From Ruminococcus sp. (GTDB lineage Bacteria > Bacillota > Clostridia > Oscillospirales > Acutalibacteraceae): a stretch of 15,607 nucleotides of DNA. Of this stretch, positions 8,156 to 15,402 are shown piece after piece. Every line of letters begins with the position of its first letter. Positions within the stretch are counted from its first letter, which is position 1. The translations under genes and the position numbers were made by a program. The stretch spans positions 1 to 15,607 of the forward strand of contig JAMPAE010000018.1 of the NCBI GenBank assembly GCA_023667385.1, given 5' to 3'. Below the pieces are notes generated by a model. It saw only the letters and a program-made list of their open reading frames with translations, made no database searches and was not told the origin of the DNA.

Positions 8156-8184
8156 TTGACAATAATGTCAACTAAGGTTATACT
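8156..8184 (+). promoter_or_regulatory. Consensus sigma-A promoter of the aldolase gene
   Basis: A perfect TTGACA at 8156-8161 and TATACT at 8179-8184 are separated by the ideal 17 bases. The predicted start is near 8191. This near-consensus promoter fits a highly expressed glycolytic gene. I see no terminator for the preceding gene in 8122-8155, only a small TATAG-CA-CTATA dyad without a T-run. Confidence 0.85.
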
Positions 8185-8196
8185 TTATAAGTCATG

Positions 8197-8231
8197 GATT
8201 TAACCGAAGACAGGCTGTGCTTGGTTAAATC
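8197..8231 (+). promoter_or_regulatory. Inverted repeat at the 5' end of the aldolase mRNA
   Basis: GATTTAACC at 8197-8205 is exactly complementary to GGTTAAATC at 8223-8231, with a 17-base loop. Two further pairs (one G-U, one A-U) may extend the stem inward. It starts within about 6 bases of the predicted transcription start, so it could be a 5' stabilising hairpin or a downstream operator. The following 48 bases contain AAAGGAG at 8264-8270 before the ATG. Confidence 0.5.
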
Positions 8232-8278
8232 GGCATTGTTTGGAATAACAAATTTATATAAGTAAAGGAGCAAAAACT

Positions 8279-9214
8279 ATGCCATTAGTTACAACAAAGA
8301 AAATGTTTGAAGACGCTTACAAGGGCGGCTACGCAATTGGCGCATTCAACGTTAACAACATGGAAATCATCCAAGGTATCACAGAGGCTGCAAAAAAGCT
8401 TAATGCACCGCTGATTCTTCAGGTTTCAAAGGGCGCAAGAGCTTATGCAAACCACACCTATCTTGTTAAGCTTGTTGAAGCTGCTGAAAAGGAAACAGGA
8501 CTTCCGATTGCACTTCACCTTGACCACGGCCCTGACTTTGAAACCTGCAAAAGCTGCATTGACGGCGGTTTCACCTCAGTTATGATTGACGGTTCAAGCC
8601 TTCCTTATGAAGAAAACGTTGCACTCACAAAAAAAGTTGTTGACTATGCTCATGCACACGGCGTTGTTGTTGAGGGTGAGCTTGGTCAGCTTGCAGGCGT
8701 TGAAGATGAAGTTAACGTTTCTGCTGAAGATGCATCATATACAAATCCCGAACAGGTTTATGATTTCGTAACACGCACAGGTGTTGATTCACTTGCAATC
8801 GCAATCGGAACAAGCCACGGTGCATATAAATTCAAGCCGGGTCAGAAGCCGCAGCTTCGTTTTGACATCCTTGAAGAAGTTTCAAAGAAGCTTCCCGGTT
8901 TCCCAATCGTTCTTCACGGTGCAAGCTCAGTTATCCCTGAGTTCGTTGACAAAATCAACGCTCACGGCGGCAAGATGCCGGATGCAATCGGTATCCCTGA
9001 AGAAATGCTTCGTCAGGCTGCAACAATGGCAGTTTGCAAAATCAACATTGACTCTGACCTCCGTCTTGCAATGACAGCAGCAATCAGAGAACATTTTGAT
9101 GAGCATCCGGATCACTTTGACCCACGTCAATATCTCAAACCTGCAAGAGAAGCAATCGAAGGCATGGTTGAGCACAAGATCAATACAGTTCTCGGCTGCG
9201 CAGGCAAAGCTTAA
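8279..9214 (+). CDS. fba: Fructose-1,6-bisphosphate aldolase, class II
   Basis: This zinc enzyme splits fructose 1,6-bisphosphate into dihydroxyacetone phosphate and glyceraldehyde 3-phosphate in glycolysis, and the reverse in gluconeogenesis. The 311-residue length fits the type B class II group. Metal and catalytic positions are visible: D82 and H83 in LHLDHG, VEGELG at 131-136, H180 in GTSHGAYKF and H213 in VLHGASS. INIDSDLR at 255-262 is the phosphate-binding region. A KMPDAIGIP loop at 232-240 is intact. AAAGGAG lies 8 bases upstream of the start. It is a single-gene unit with its own strong promoter and terminator. Its codon choice looks tightly biased, with GTT, CTT and GAA codons frequent, as expected of a highly expressed gene. 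Close relatives such as tagatose-bisphosphate aldolase share these motifs, so galactitol or tagatose substrates are possible but less likely. Confidence 0.94.
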   Translation: MPLVTTKKMFEDAYKGGYAIGAFNVNNMEIIQGITEAAKKLNAPLILQVSKGARAYANHTYLVKLVEAAEKETGLPIALHLDHGPDFETCKSCIDGGFTSVMIDGSSLPYEENVALTKKVVDYAHAHGVVVEGELGQLAGVEDEVNVSAEDASYTNPEQVYDFVTRTGVDSLAIAIGTSHGAYKFKPGQKPQLRFDILEEVSKKLPGFPIVLHGASSVIPEFVDKINAHGGKMPDAIGIPEEMLRQAATMAVCKINIDSDLRLAMTAAIREHFDEHPDHFDPRQYLKPAREAIEGMVEHKINTVLGCAGKA

Positions 9215-9240
9215 CAGATTGCCGATAAAGGTACATGAAC

Positions 9241-9279
9241 GTGCACAAGCTATTATAGCTTGTGCACTTGCTGTTTTTT
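9241..9279 (+). terminator. Rho-independent terminator after fba
   Basis: A perfect 12-bp stem (GTGCACAAGCTA at 9241-9252 with TAGCTTGTGCAC at 9256-9267) closes a 3-base loop. TTGCTG and then six T residues at 9274-9279 follow. The T-run is set off by six bases, which is a little unusual. No T-run follows on the other strand, so it probably does not serve the convergent minus-strand gene. Confidence 0.8.
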
Positions 9280-9308
9280 CGCCCTCTCGCAGTACTTATG
9301 TCTCAACC

Positions 9309-10406
9309 TCAATTATTCTTATTCCTGATTTCCAATTTCATCACAAATTCATCGGCAAACCTGTTTATGCCGTCGAAATCCATGCTTTCGATGTAGCACT
9401 TTTCAAGTTCATCGTGCACCTGCTTTGCTTTTTTGAGGAAAGTGACGCTTTGTGAAATTAATTCTGCACAAACTTTTTTGTTGAATGCAAGGCGGTTTTT
9501 GTGGGATGAGATTGCTTTCGGCTCAATGAAGCGCTTTGCGTGAATGAGCCTGTCGGCGAGGAGCTTGCTTTTGTGTTCGGCTTTCACTGTCATAACCGCA
9601 AGCCCAACTTCGGGGATGATGATGTGCTCGCAGCAATCCCTTGGTTTCATCGGGCAGCGGCAGAAAATTACGTCATAGCCGTTTCTGATTGCACATTCAC
9701 CAATCATTTCTGTGAGAGTACCTGAAGCAACAGAATATTCATCCTCAATGCCGATTACCCTTGAAGCGAGCGTGTTCACTGTTTCATCAAGATAAACCAC
9801 ACCGTTCGGTGTTATACCGCTGATGTATCGGCGAAGCCTTTTGCCGGGGACACCGCTTTTCTTTTTCGGCGTTTCCCTTGATGAAAAGCGCACGGCAAAG
9901 CTGTTGATTTTATCCATGTTTACGCTTGATGCAAGCATTTTCTGCGTATCATCGGAAATTGAACCTGCCGCTGAAAGGAAGCGTGCCGAGCGGCGATGAT
10001 ACATGGAATTTTCAATTGTGAGCGCGCGAATTTCATCACGTTTTTCATGAAGCTCCTTTTCATTCCAAAAAGCACCCATGTTGATGATGTTTTCAACCGC
10101 ACCGGGGAACTGCGGCTCAACAACGTGCGGTGAGGTTCCGTCCGCCATGCAGATTCCGAGCTCAGGCACAATCAAGCCGTCAAGGCTGTTTGGGTCGCTG
10201 CTGCAAATGACACGCTCAGTGTCATAGCCTTTTTCTTCTGCGGCAGATGCAACCTTTTTCATCAGTGATGATTTTCCTGTGCCCGGTCCTCCTTTGATTA
10301 TGTAAGCGGTGCCGTTTGATTTATATGGGTTATATAGTTCATCAAAAAGCGAAGAAAAACCTGTTGGCGTGTTTGCTCCGAGGAAGGTTGTGATTTGTTT
10401 TGCCAT
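9309..10406 (-). CDS. P-loop ATPase of the PRK06851 type, with degenerate second repeat
   Basis: This is an uncharacterised soluble ATPase family, recognised by the opening FLGANTPTGFSS and by Walker A in KGGPGTGKSS at 38-47. CSSDPNSLDGLIVPEL (68-83) and MADGTSPHVV (87-96) follow, as in relatives. The 365-residue protein appears to be an internal duplication. Residues about 217-280 repeat the layout of 34-94: GYDVIF, then IIIPEVGLAVM at 262-272, mirror GYDTER and LIVPELGICM at 78-87. In the second copy the Walker A segment has become EDEYSVASGT and cannot bind nucleotide in the usual way. The C terminus (VHDELEKCYIESMDF at 330-344) is typical. The start is supported by GGAGGT on the minus strand (ACCTCC at 10413-10418). 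It converges with fba and diverges from galT, so it is probably transcribed alone. The cellular role is unknown. Confidence 0.8.
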   Translation of the reverse strand: MAKQITTFLGANTPTGFSSLFDELYNPYKSNGTAYIIKGGPGTGKSSLMKKVASAAEEKGYDTERVICSSDPNSLDGLIVPELGICMADGTSPHVVEPQFPGAVENIINMGAFWNEKELHEKRDEIRALTIENSMYHRRSARFLSAAGSISDDTQKMLASSVNMDKINSFAVRFSSRETPKKKSGVPGKRLRRYISGITPNGVVYLDETVNTLASRVIGIEDEYSVASGTLTEMIGECAIRNGYDVIFCRCPMKPRDCCEHIIIPEVGLAVMTVKAEHKSKLLADRLIHAKRFIEPKAISSHKNRLAFNKKVCAELISQSVTFLKKAKQVHDELEKCYIESMDFDGINRFADEFVMKLEIRNKNN

Positions 10407-10426
10407 TGAGATACCTCCGTTTGGCT

Positions 10427-10454
10427 TGCCGAAAAAAGCAGTGAATTTTCGGCA
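10427..10454 (-). promoter_or_regulatory. Inverted repeat upstream of the minus-strand ATPase gene
   Basis: TGCCGAAAA at 10427-10435 and TTTTCGGCA at 10446-10454 form a perfect 9-bp dyad with a 10-base loop. It lies just upstream of the ATPase ribosome site, so it would be in the ATPase leader, either as an RNA hairpin or as a protein-binding site. I could not find a convincing minus-strand promoter. Confidence 0.45.
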
Positions 10455-10523
10455 GTTGCCATTGATTTCACTTCATTCTATTCCGAAAGAAGAAAAAGCG
10501 ACACAAAAATCTTTTGATAGATG

Positions 10524-10551
10524 TTGATTTTGTGCAGCGAAGAAGTATAAT
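10524..10551 (+). promoter_or_regulatory. Sigma-A-type promoter of galT
   Basis: TTGATT at 10524-10529 and a perfect TATAAT at 10546-10551 are separated by 16 bases. Transcription would start near 10558, giving a leader of about 100 bases. The position rules out translation from upstream starts only if the RNA begins here; the ribosome site at 10647-10652 is the main argument for the start. Confidence 0.65.
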
Positions 10552-10569
10552 ATTATATGGATGTTTAAT

Positions 10570-10637
10570 CTGCGTGAATTGCCGAAGTTTTCCATATTTT
10601 CAGTGCAATGCGTGGAAAACAAACCCGGATTTCGCAG
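10570..10637 (+). promoter_or_regulatory. Structured leader of galT
   Basis: GTTTTCCA at 10587-10594 is perfectly complementary to TGGAAAAC at 10613-10620 (18-base loop). An outer helix can form between CTGCG at 10570-10574 and CGCAG at 10633-10637. The structure ends about 10 bases before the ribosome site. I do not recognise it as a known riboswitch, and it is not followed by a T-run. Confidence 0.35.
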
Positions 10638-10658
10638 CAAAGGAAAAGAGGAATTACC

Positions 10659-12149
10659 ATGATTAATGAAAGCATTGCAAAAATTGTTACATATGCGCTC
10701 GAATGCGGCCTCATTGAGGAAAGTGACGTGACTTACTCAACCAACCGTGTTCTTGAGCTGTTGGGTCTTGATGAATATGAAGCCCCGAGCCAAACCTTTG
10801 AAAATGTTGACCTTGAAAGCACTCTCGCTGAACTTCTTGATTATGCCGCAGAAAAAGGTATCATCAACAACGATGTGACCAGCAGAGATTTGTTTGACAC
10901 AAAGCTGATGAGCGTTTTTGTACCCCGTCCATCATACGTAATTGAAAAGTTCAGCTCTCTTTATGAAAAATCACCTGAAGCAGCAACGGATTTTTATTAT
11001 AAATTCAGCCGTGATACTGATTATATCAGACGCTATCGTGTGGCTAAGGATTTGAAGTGGAAAGCCAAGAGCGAATATGGTGAGCTTGACATCACAGTTA
11101 ACCTTTCAAAGCCGGAAAAATCTCCTGAGGAAATTGCTGCTGCAAAAAAAGCAAAGCAAAGCGGCTATCCGAAATGCTTACTCTGCCCGCAAAATGAGGG
11201 CTATGCCGGCAGAATGAACCACCCTGCAAGGCAGAATCACCGCATAATTCCGATTACTATTGACGGTGAAAAATGGGGCTTGCAGTATTCACCATATGTT
11301 TACTATAATGAGCATTGCATTGTTTTCAATCAGCAGCACGTTTCAATGAAAATTGATAAGTCAGCATTCAAGAAGCTGTTTGATTTTGTTGCACTGTTCC
11401 CGCATTATTTCATCGGCTCAAACGCTGATTTGCCGATTGTCGGCGGCTCGATCCTTTCGCATGAGCATTTTCAGGGCGGTCACTATGAATTTGCAATGGC
11501 AAAGGCAAAAACTGAAAAAAGCTTCACTGTCAAAGGCTTTGAGGATGTTAACTGCGGAGTTGTAAAATGGCCGATGTCTGTTATCCGCATTTCCGGCAAA
11601 GACACTCAAAGGTTGGTTGACCTTGCAGATAAGATTCTCACCGCATGGAGAGGTTACACAGATGAAAAGTGCTTCATTTTTGCCGAAACTGACGGCGAAC
11701 AGCACAACACAATCACCCCGATTGCAAGAAAATGCGGCGACCGCTTTGAGCTTGACCTTGTTTTGAGAAACAACATCACAACCGAAGAACACCCGCTTGG
11801 AGTGTTCCATCCGCACGCTGAGCTTCACAACATCAAAAAGGAAAACATCGGTCTCATTGAGGTTATGGGTCTTGCAGTGTTGCCGTCAAGGCTGAAAAAT
11901 GAAATGGCATTGCTTGAAAAAGCAATCCTCAACGGAGAAAGCATTGCCGAAAATCCAACCATTGCAAAGCATGAAGCGTGGGTGAACTCATTTAAGGATA
12001 ATTATAGCTTCACCGAAGGCAACACCGCCGATATACTTAAAAAGGAAATCGGCATTGTGTTTGCAAAGGTGCTTGAGCACGCAGGTGTGTTCAAACGTGA
12101 TGAAGAGGGCAGAGCAGGCTTTGACAGATTCATCAGCTCTATTGCATAA
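10659..12149 (+). CDS. galT: UDP-glucose--hexose-1-phosphate uridylyltransferase, type 2 GalT
   Basis: GalT exchanges UMP between UDP-glucose and galactose 1-phosphate in the Leloir pathway. The 496 residues fit the long type 2 family of Firmicutes rather than the roughly 350-residue E. coli type. Family landmarks are YPKCLLCPQNEGYAGR at 170-185, NHPARQNHR at 187-195, GSILSHEHFQGG at 263-274 and GVFHPHAELHNIKKENIGLI at 381-400. H268, H270, H384 and H386 are the histidines of interest. The N-terminal 90 residues are the alpha-helical domain typical of type 2. I start at 10659 because AGAGGA lies at 10647-10652; the in-frame ATG at 10608 adds a basic 17-residue stretch lying within the structured leader. 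No galK or galE is in the window, so the rest of the pathway is elsewhere. A GH30 glycosidase gene follows under its own promoter. Confidence 0.93.
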   Translation: MINESIAKIVTYALECGLIEESDVTYSTNRVLELLGLDEYEAPSQTFENVDLESTLAELLDYAAEKGIINNDVTSRDLFDTKLMSVFVPRPSYVIEKFSSLYEKSPEAATDFYYKFSRDTDYIRRYRVAKDLKWKAKSEYGELDITVNLSKPEKSPEEIAAAKKAKQSGYPKCLLCPQNEGYAGRMNHPARQNHRIIPITIDGEKWGLQYSPYVYYNEHCIVFNQQHVSMKIDKSAFKKLFDFVALFPHYFIGSNADLPIVGGSILSHEHFQGGHYEFAMAKAKTEKSFTVKGFEDVNCGVVKWPMSVIRISGKDTQRLVDLADKILTAWRGYTDEKCFIFAETDGEQHNTITPIARKCGDRFELDLVLRNNITTEEHPLGVFHPHAELHNIKKENIGLIEVMGLAVLPSRLKNEMALLEKAILNGESIAENPTIAKHEAWVNSFKDNYSFTEGNTADILKKEIGIVFAKVLEHAGVFKRDEEGRAGFDRFISSIA

Positions 12150-12157
12150 TTAAGTCT

Positions 12158-12194
12158 ACAGCGACATGATGTTAATTTGTGTCGCTGTTTTTTT
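12158..12194 (+). terminator. Rho-independent terminator after galT
   Basis: ACAGCGACA at 12158-12166 pairs perfectly with TGTCGCTGT at 12180-12188 around a 13-base loop, and seven T residues run from 12188 to 12194. It separates galT from the GH30 gene. Confidence 0.85.
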
Positions 12195-12204
12195 GTTTTA
12201 GGGC

Positions 12205-12233
12205 TTGACCTGAAGCAAAATTTTTATTACAAT
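12205..12233 (+). promoter_or_regulatory. Sigma-A-type promoter of the GH30 gene
   Basis: TTGACC at 12205-12210 and TACAAT at 12228-12233 are separated by 17 bases. Transcription would begin near 12240, which excludes the in-frame ATG at 12177 as the start and supports 12264. Confidence 0.75.
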
Positions 12234-12263
12234 GAAGAAAACATTATTGTGAGGTGCATAAAA

Positions 12264-13775
12264 ATGAATTTTTGGCAATTTATAGCAAAAGTTATCACAA
12301 CGGTTTTGCTGATAACCTCAACGATTTGTCCGTCAGGCATAATCATCAAGAACATTGACACGAAGATTACAGTTGAACCGGAGACAGCAGAACAGGAAAT
12401 CACCGGTTGGGGCACATCAGCTTGCTGGTGGAGCCAAAACATCAGTGACGCAAAAACAAGAACCGAGCTTGCAAAGCTCCTTTTCAGCCAAGAAGGCCTT
12501 GGGTTGAACATCTATCGCTATAATGTCGGCGGCGGTGTAAATCCCGATCACAACAGAGTCGGCAACCCATGGAGAAGCACGGAGAGCTTCTATTATTACA
12601 ACGAAGCAAGCGGCGAATATGAATATGATTTCACCCGTGACGCAAATGCCCAGGCATTTCTTGATGAGGCACTCAAATATGGCTGCATTGACACAGTTAT
12701 TTTGTTTGCAAACAGTCCGCATTATTCAATGACAATTTCCGGCGAAGCAAGCGGCAGCACACAGTCCGGCGGCGTAACCAACATGAGCAGCGAGCACTAT
12801 CAGGAGTTTGTTGATTACTTCCTGACAATCACTGAATATTTCATCAACAAAGGCGTTCCCGTTAAGTATATCTCACCAATCAATGAGCCGCAGTGGGATT
12901 GGGGCGGTGACTGGGTCGGTCAGGAGGGCTGCCATTATGAGCCCGAACAAGTTTATGAAATTATGTCACTTTTCTCAAAAGGTATTGACGAGCGTGGACT
13001 TGATGTTAAGCTTTCATGCCCGGAAAGCGGTGAAATCGGTCAGAGCACTAAAGATATGTTTACTGCAATTTCATCGGATGAAGCTACTTTCAAAAACGTT
13101 GGTTCGCTCGCTTATCACAGCTATTGGGCTGACGGCGACCTTGCACTCAAGCAGAATTTTGGCAAGTGGCTTTCAAAGCAGAATTATGACGGCAGAACGG
13201 TTGATATGACCGAATGGTGCGAGCTCCCATGCACTCATGACGTTAATGACATCAAGAGTGCAACTCAAATGGCTCGTGTTATCTCCAATGATATTCAATA
13301 CACAGGTGCAAACAGTTGGTCATCATGGGTTGCAGTTAACCAAACCGGCGTTGGCGAGGACGGTTTGAATTATTCCGATGGCTTGCTTTATGCTGATGAC
13401 AACTTTAACGAATACAACATTGCCGAAAGATACTATGCACTTGCACACTACAGCAAGTTCGTTCCGGCAGGCTCAGTTGTTGTTAAGAGCACAAGCAACA
13501 AAAACACGGTCTATGACTACAATTACACCGGAAACAAAAAAATTATCAAGACTCTTAAAACCAATTACTGTGCATTCAAAACGCCCGAGGGCAAAATCGT
13601 GCTTGTAATTGTTAACGAGGACAAGGCAAAAGACATCAAGCTTGATGTTCCTGCTGAGCTTATGGAGGTTTACACAACTGACAGCGAGCACACCCTTGAA
13701 CAAACCTACAGCGGCGCTTATCAAAGCAAAATCAGTGTTGCAGCAGACAGTATAACAACTGTTGTGTTTGGATAA
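12264..13775 (+). CDS. Glycoside hydrolase family 30 enzyme, possible beta-1,6-galactanase, exported or membrane-anchored
   Basis: GH30 enzymes are retaining glycosidases with a TIM barrel plus a small beta-sandwich. This 503-residue protein opens with a hydrophobic segment at about 6-28, a signal peptide or anchor; no clean AXA site and no proper lipobox (STIC) is visible. GWGTSACWW at 48-56 begins the barrel. YRYNVGGG at 84-91 and FANSPHYSMTISG at 148-160 follow. The acid/base E208 is in INEPQWDWGG and the nucleophile E317 in DMTEWCELP. The beta domain covers about 400-503. GQEGCHYEP near 219-227 resembles the GH30 branch with beta-1,6-galactanases, which is my best but unproven guess; glucuronoxylanase and beta-glucosylceramidase types are alternatives. 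There is no dockerin, CBM or LPXTG motif. GAGGTG at 12251-12256 precedes the start. Nearby galT fits a galactose-releasing substrate. Confidence 0.85.
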   Translation: MNFWQFIAKVITTVLLITSTICPSGIIIKNIDTKITVEPETAEQEITGWGTSACWWSQNISDAKTRTELAKLLFSQEGLGLNIYRYNVGGGVNPDHNRVGNPWRSTESFYYYNEASGEYEYDFTRDANAQAFLDEALKYGCIDTVILFANSPHYSMTISGEASGSTQSGGVTNMSSEHYQEFVDYFLTITEYFINKGVPVKYISPINEPQWDWGGDWVGQEGCHYEPEQVYEIMSLFSKGIDERGLDVKLSCPESGEIGQSTKDMFTAISSDEATFKNVGSLAYHSYWADGDLALKQNFGKWLSKQNYDGRTVDMTEWCELPCTHDVNDIKSATQMARVISNDIQYTGANSWSSWVAVNQTGVGEDGLNYSDGLLYADDNFNEYNIAERYYALAHYSKFVPAGSVVVKSTSNKNTVYDYNYTGNKKIIKTLKTNYCAFKTPEGKIVLVIVNEDKAKDIKLDVPAELMEVYTTDSEHTLEQTYSGAYQSKISVAADSITTVVFG

Positions 13776-13800
13776 AATAGAATTATTAATATTATTATTA

Positions 13801-13849
13801 TGCGGGCAGGGCTTTACGAAAAATGTAAAACCCCGTCCGCACATTTTTT
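13801..13849 (+). terminator. Rho-independent terminator after the GH30 gene
   Basis: A 17-bp GC-rich stem pairs 13801-13817 with 13825-13841, with two mismatches and one G-U pair, around the loop GAAAAAT. CA and then six T residues at 13844-13849 follow. Confidence 0.88.
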
Positions 13850-13932
13850 GCAACGTGAAATGTATATTTAGCCTCAAACTGTACACTGAAAATAACTTGT
13901 TTTTGTGTATTTATTAAAGGTCACTTGTGGTG

Positions 13933-13938
13933 TATAAT
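13933..13938 (+). promoter_or_regulatory. Probable -10 box for the kinase-ECF-radical SAM operon
   Basis: A perfect TATAAT lies at 13933-13938, 35 bases before the ATG at 13974. The sequence 17 bases upstream (TTTATT at 13910-13915) is a poor -35 match, so an activator or a weak promoter is possible. A start near 13945 makes a short leader. Confidence 0.45.
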
Positions 13939-13973
13939 TCATTCAAACAAAGATGAAGAACGGCGGTGAAACG

Positions 13974-14816
13974 ATGAAAAAAATTGCGGCAATTAATGAT
14001 TTGTCAGGCTTTGGAAAGTGTTCGCTGACAGCGGCTATTCCTGTGATTTCTGCGCTTGGAGTTCAGTGCTGTCCGCTTGTGACAGGTGTGTTTTCCAATC
14101 AAACGGGCTATGACAGTTTCTATTGCAAAGATTTTACCGATGACATGAATCCCTGCATTGAGCAATGGAAAAAGCTCGGTGCAAAATTTGACGGAATCCT
14201 CACTGGTTTCATCTCAAACAGCAGGCAGGGAAAAATCATAAGCGATTTCATTGATGAGTTCAAAACCGATGAAACCATTGTTGTGGTTGACCCTGTGATG
14301 GCGGATGACGGCGAGATTTATAAATGCTATGATGAAGAAAGCGTGAACTCAATCATCAACCTTTGCAAAAAGGCAGATTTGATTACGCCGAACCTGACTG
14401 AGCTTTGCATCATCTGCGGCGAGGATTACAGCAAGGTAATTACGCTTTCGGACGGTGCACTTTTTGAAAAAATCAAGGCGATGTCTGAGCAGTGCAGCGG
14501 CGGCAAGTGCATTGTTGTGACAAGCGGCATACATCTGCAAAGCAAAAAAATTGCCAACACTGTTTTCGATGGCGGCAGCTTCGACGTTGTTATTACCGAC
14601 TCAGCAGGGGAGAGCTTCTCCGGCACGGGCGATATTCTCTCATCGTTCATCACGGCGCAATATGTCAAGGGTGTTAGGGTGAAAGATGCAGTTGAGCAGG
14701 CAGCTCAGTTTATATATAAAGCCATCAGCGCAACAATTGAAGAAACCGGCGGCAATTATCGCTGTGCCGATGGAACTCATTTTGAAAAGTTTTTATATAC
14801 GCTTACAACTCTATAG
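13974..14816 (+). CDS. Pyridoxamine/pyridoxal kinase-like protein (PdxY/ThiD superfamily)
   Basis: This ribokinase-fold enzyme probably phosphorylates a B6 vitamer using ATP. The 280-residue length fits PdxY-type kinases. Visible landmarks are INDLSGFGKCSLTA at 7-20, VVDPVMADDGE at 104-114, LITPNLTEL at 136-144 and the anion-hole motif FSGTGD at 215-220 with D220 as probable catalytic base. I chose 13974 because GGCGGTG lies 6 bases upstream; the in-frame ATG at 13953 would add seven residues and lacks a ribosome site. The gene is first in a three-gene run, 22 bases before an ECF S component. Hydroxymethylpyrimidine kinase (ThiD) is the main alternative, since the folds and several motifs are shared, but the INDLSGFG start and NQTGYDSF at 42-49 favour the pyridoxamine kinase branch. 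Confidence 0.85.
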   Translation: MKKIAAINDLSGFGKCSLTAAIPVISALGVQCCPLVTGVFSNQTGYDSFYCKDFTDDMNPCIEQWKKLGAKFDGILTGFISNSRQGKIISDFIDEFKTDETIVVVDPVMADDGEIYKCYDEESVNSIINLCKKADLITPNLTELCIICGEDYSKVITLSDGALFEKIKAMSEQCSGGKCIVVTSGIHLQSKKIANTVFDGGSFDVVITDSAGESFSGTGDILSSFITAQYVKGVRVKDAVEQAAQFIYKAISATIEETGGNYRCADGTHFEKFLYTLTTL

Positions 14817-14838
14817 AAAAATGAAGGAGCGGATTAAA

Positions 14839-15387
14839 ATGGGAAAAAATAGCAGAACTAAAGAGATGAAAATGCTGATTGATCTGTGCACAGCAGGGTT
14901 AATGGCGGCTGTTATTGCGCTGTTTACTGCGTTTGTTAAGTTCCCAACAGGCATCAACAGCGGCTATCTTCATGTTGGCGATTCAATGATTTATCTTGCA
15001 GGCTGCCTCATCGGACCATACGGAATCATCGCTTCTGCAATCGGTGGTGCCCTTGCAGATATAATCGCAGGTTCGGCGGTGTGGGCGATACCGACTGCAA
15101 TCATCAAAGTGCTCAACTGTGTTCCGTTTGTGATCGCATCGCATTATTATCAAAAGAAGAACGGCAAGCTGAAAATCATCAATAAATACACCGCACCGAT
15201 GGTACTGCTTTCGGGTATTATCACAATTTTCGGTTATCTTCTTGCTGAGGGTCTGATGTACACTTTCCCCGCTGCTTTGCCGTCAGTTCCATACAGCGTT
15301 GTTCAGGCAGTTGGCAGTGCGATTATTTTTATCATTGCCGGGCTTGCACTCGATAAGGCAAACATCAGCAAGCTCATCAGAAAATAA
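14839..15387 (+). CDS. ECF transporter S component (substrate-binding membrane subunit)
   Basis: S components bind a vitamin or other micronutrient in the membrane and work with the shared EcfA/EcfT module, which is not encoded here. The protein has 182 residues and about five or six hydrophobic segments, near 14-34, 48-66, 66-86, 87-102, 119-143 and 153-171. FPTGINSGYLHVGDSMIYLA at 35-54 and IGGALADIIAG at 68-78 match the DUF1393-like branch. I start at 14839 because AAGGAG lies just upstream; an in-frame ATG at 14686 overlaps the kinase gene by over 130 bases and encodes a non-homologous stretch. It is 22 bases after the kinase and 15 bases before the radical SAM gene. A B6-like substrate is inferred from the kinase alone. 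Riboflavin or pyrimidine vitamers are possible. Confidence 0.85.
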   Translation: MGKNSRTKEMKMLIDLCTAGLMAAVIALFTAFVKFPTGINSGYLHVGDSMIYLAGCLIGPYGIIASAIGGALADIIAGSAVWAIPTAIIKVLNCVPFVIASHYYQKKNGKLKIINKYTAPMVLLSGIITIFGYLLAEGLMYTFPAALPSVPYSVVQAVGSAIIFIIAGLALDKANISKLIRK

Positions 15388-15402
15388 AGGAGGGTAATTC
15401 AC

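Noticed and set aside
12177..12263. Upstream ATG that extends the GH30 protein by 29 residues
   Set aside because: It lies inside the galT terminator and before the GH30 promoter, so it would not be in the GH30 transcript.
14686..14838. Upstream ATG that extends the ECF S component by 51 residues
   Set aside because: It overlaps the kinase coding region in another frame, and AAGGAG lies directly before the ATG at 14839.
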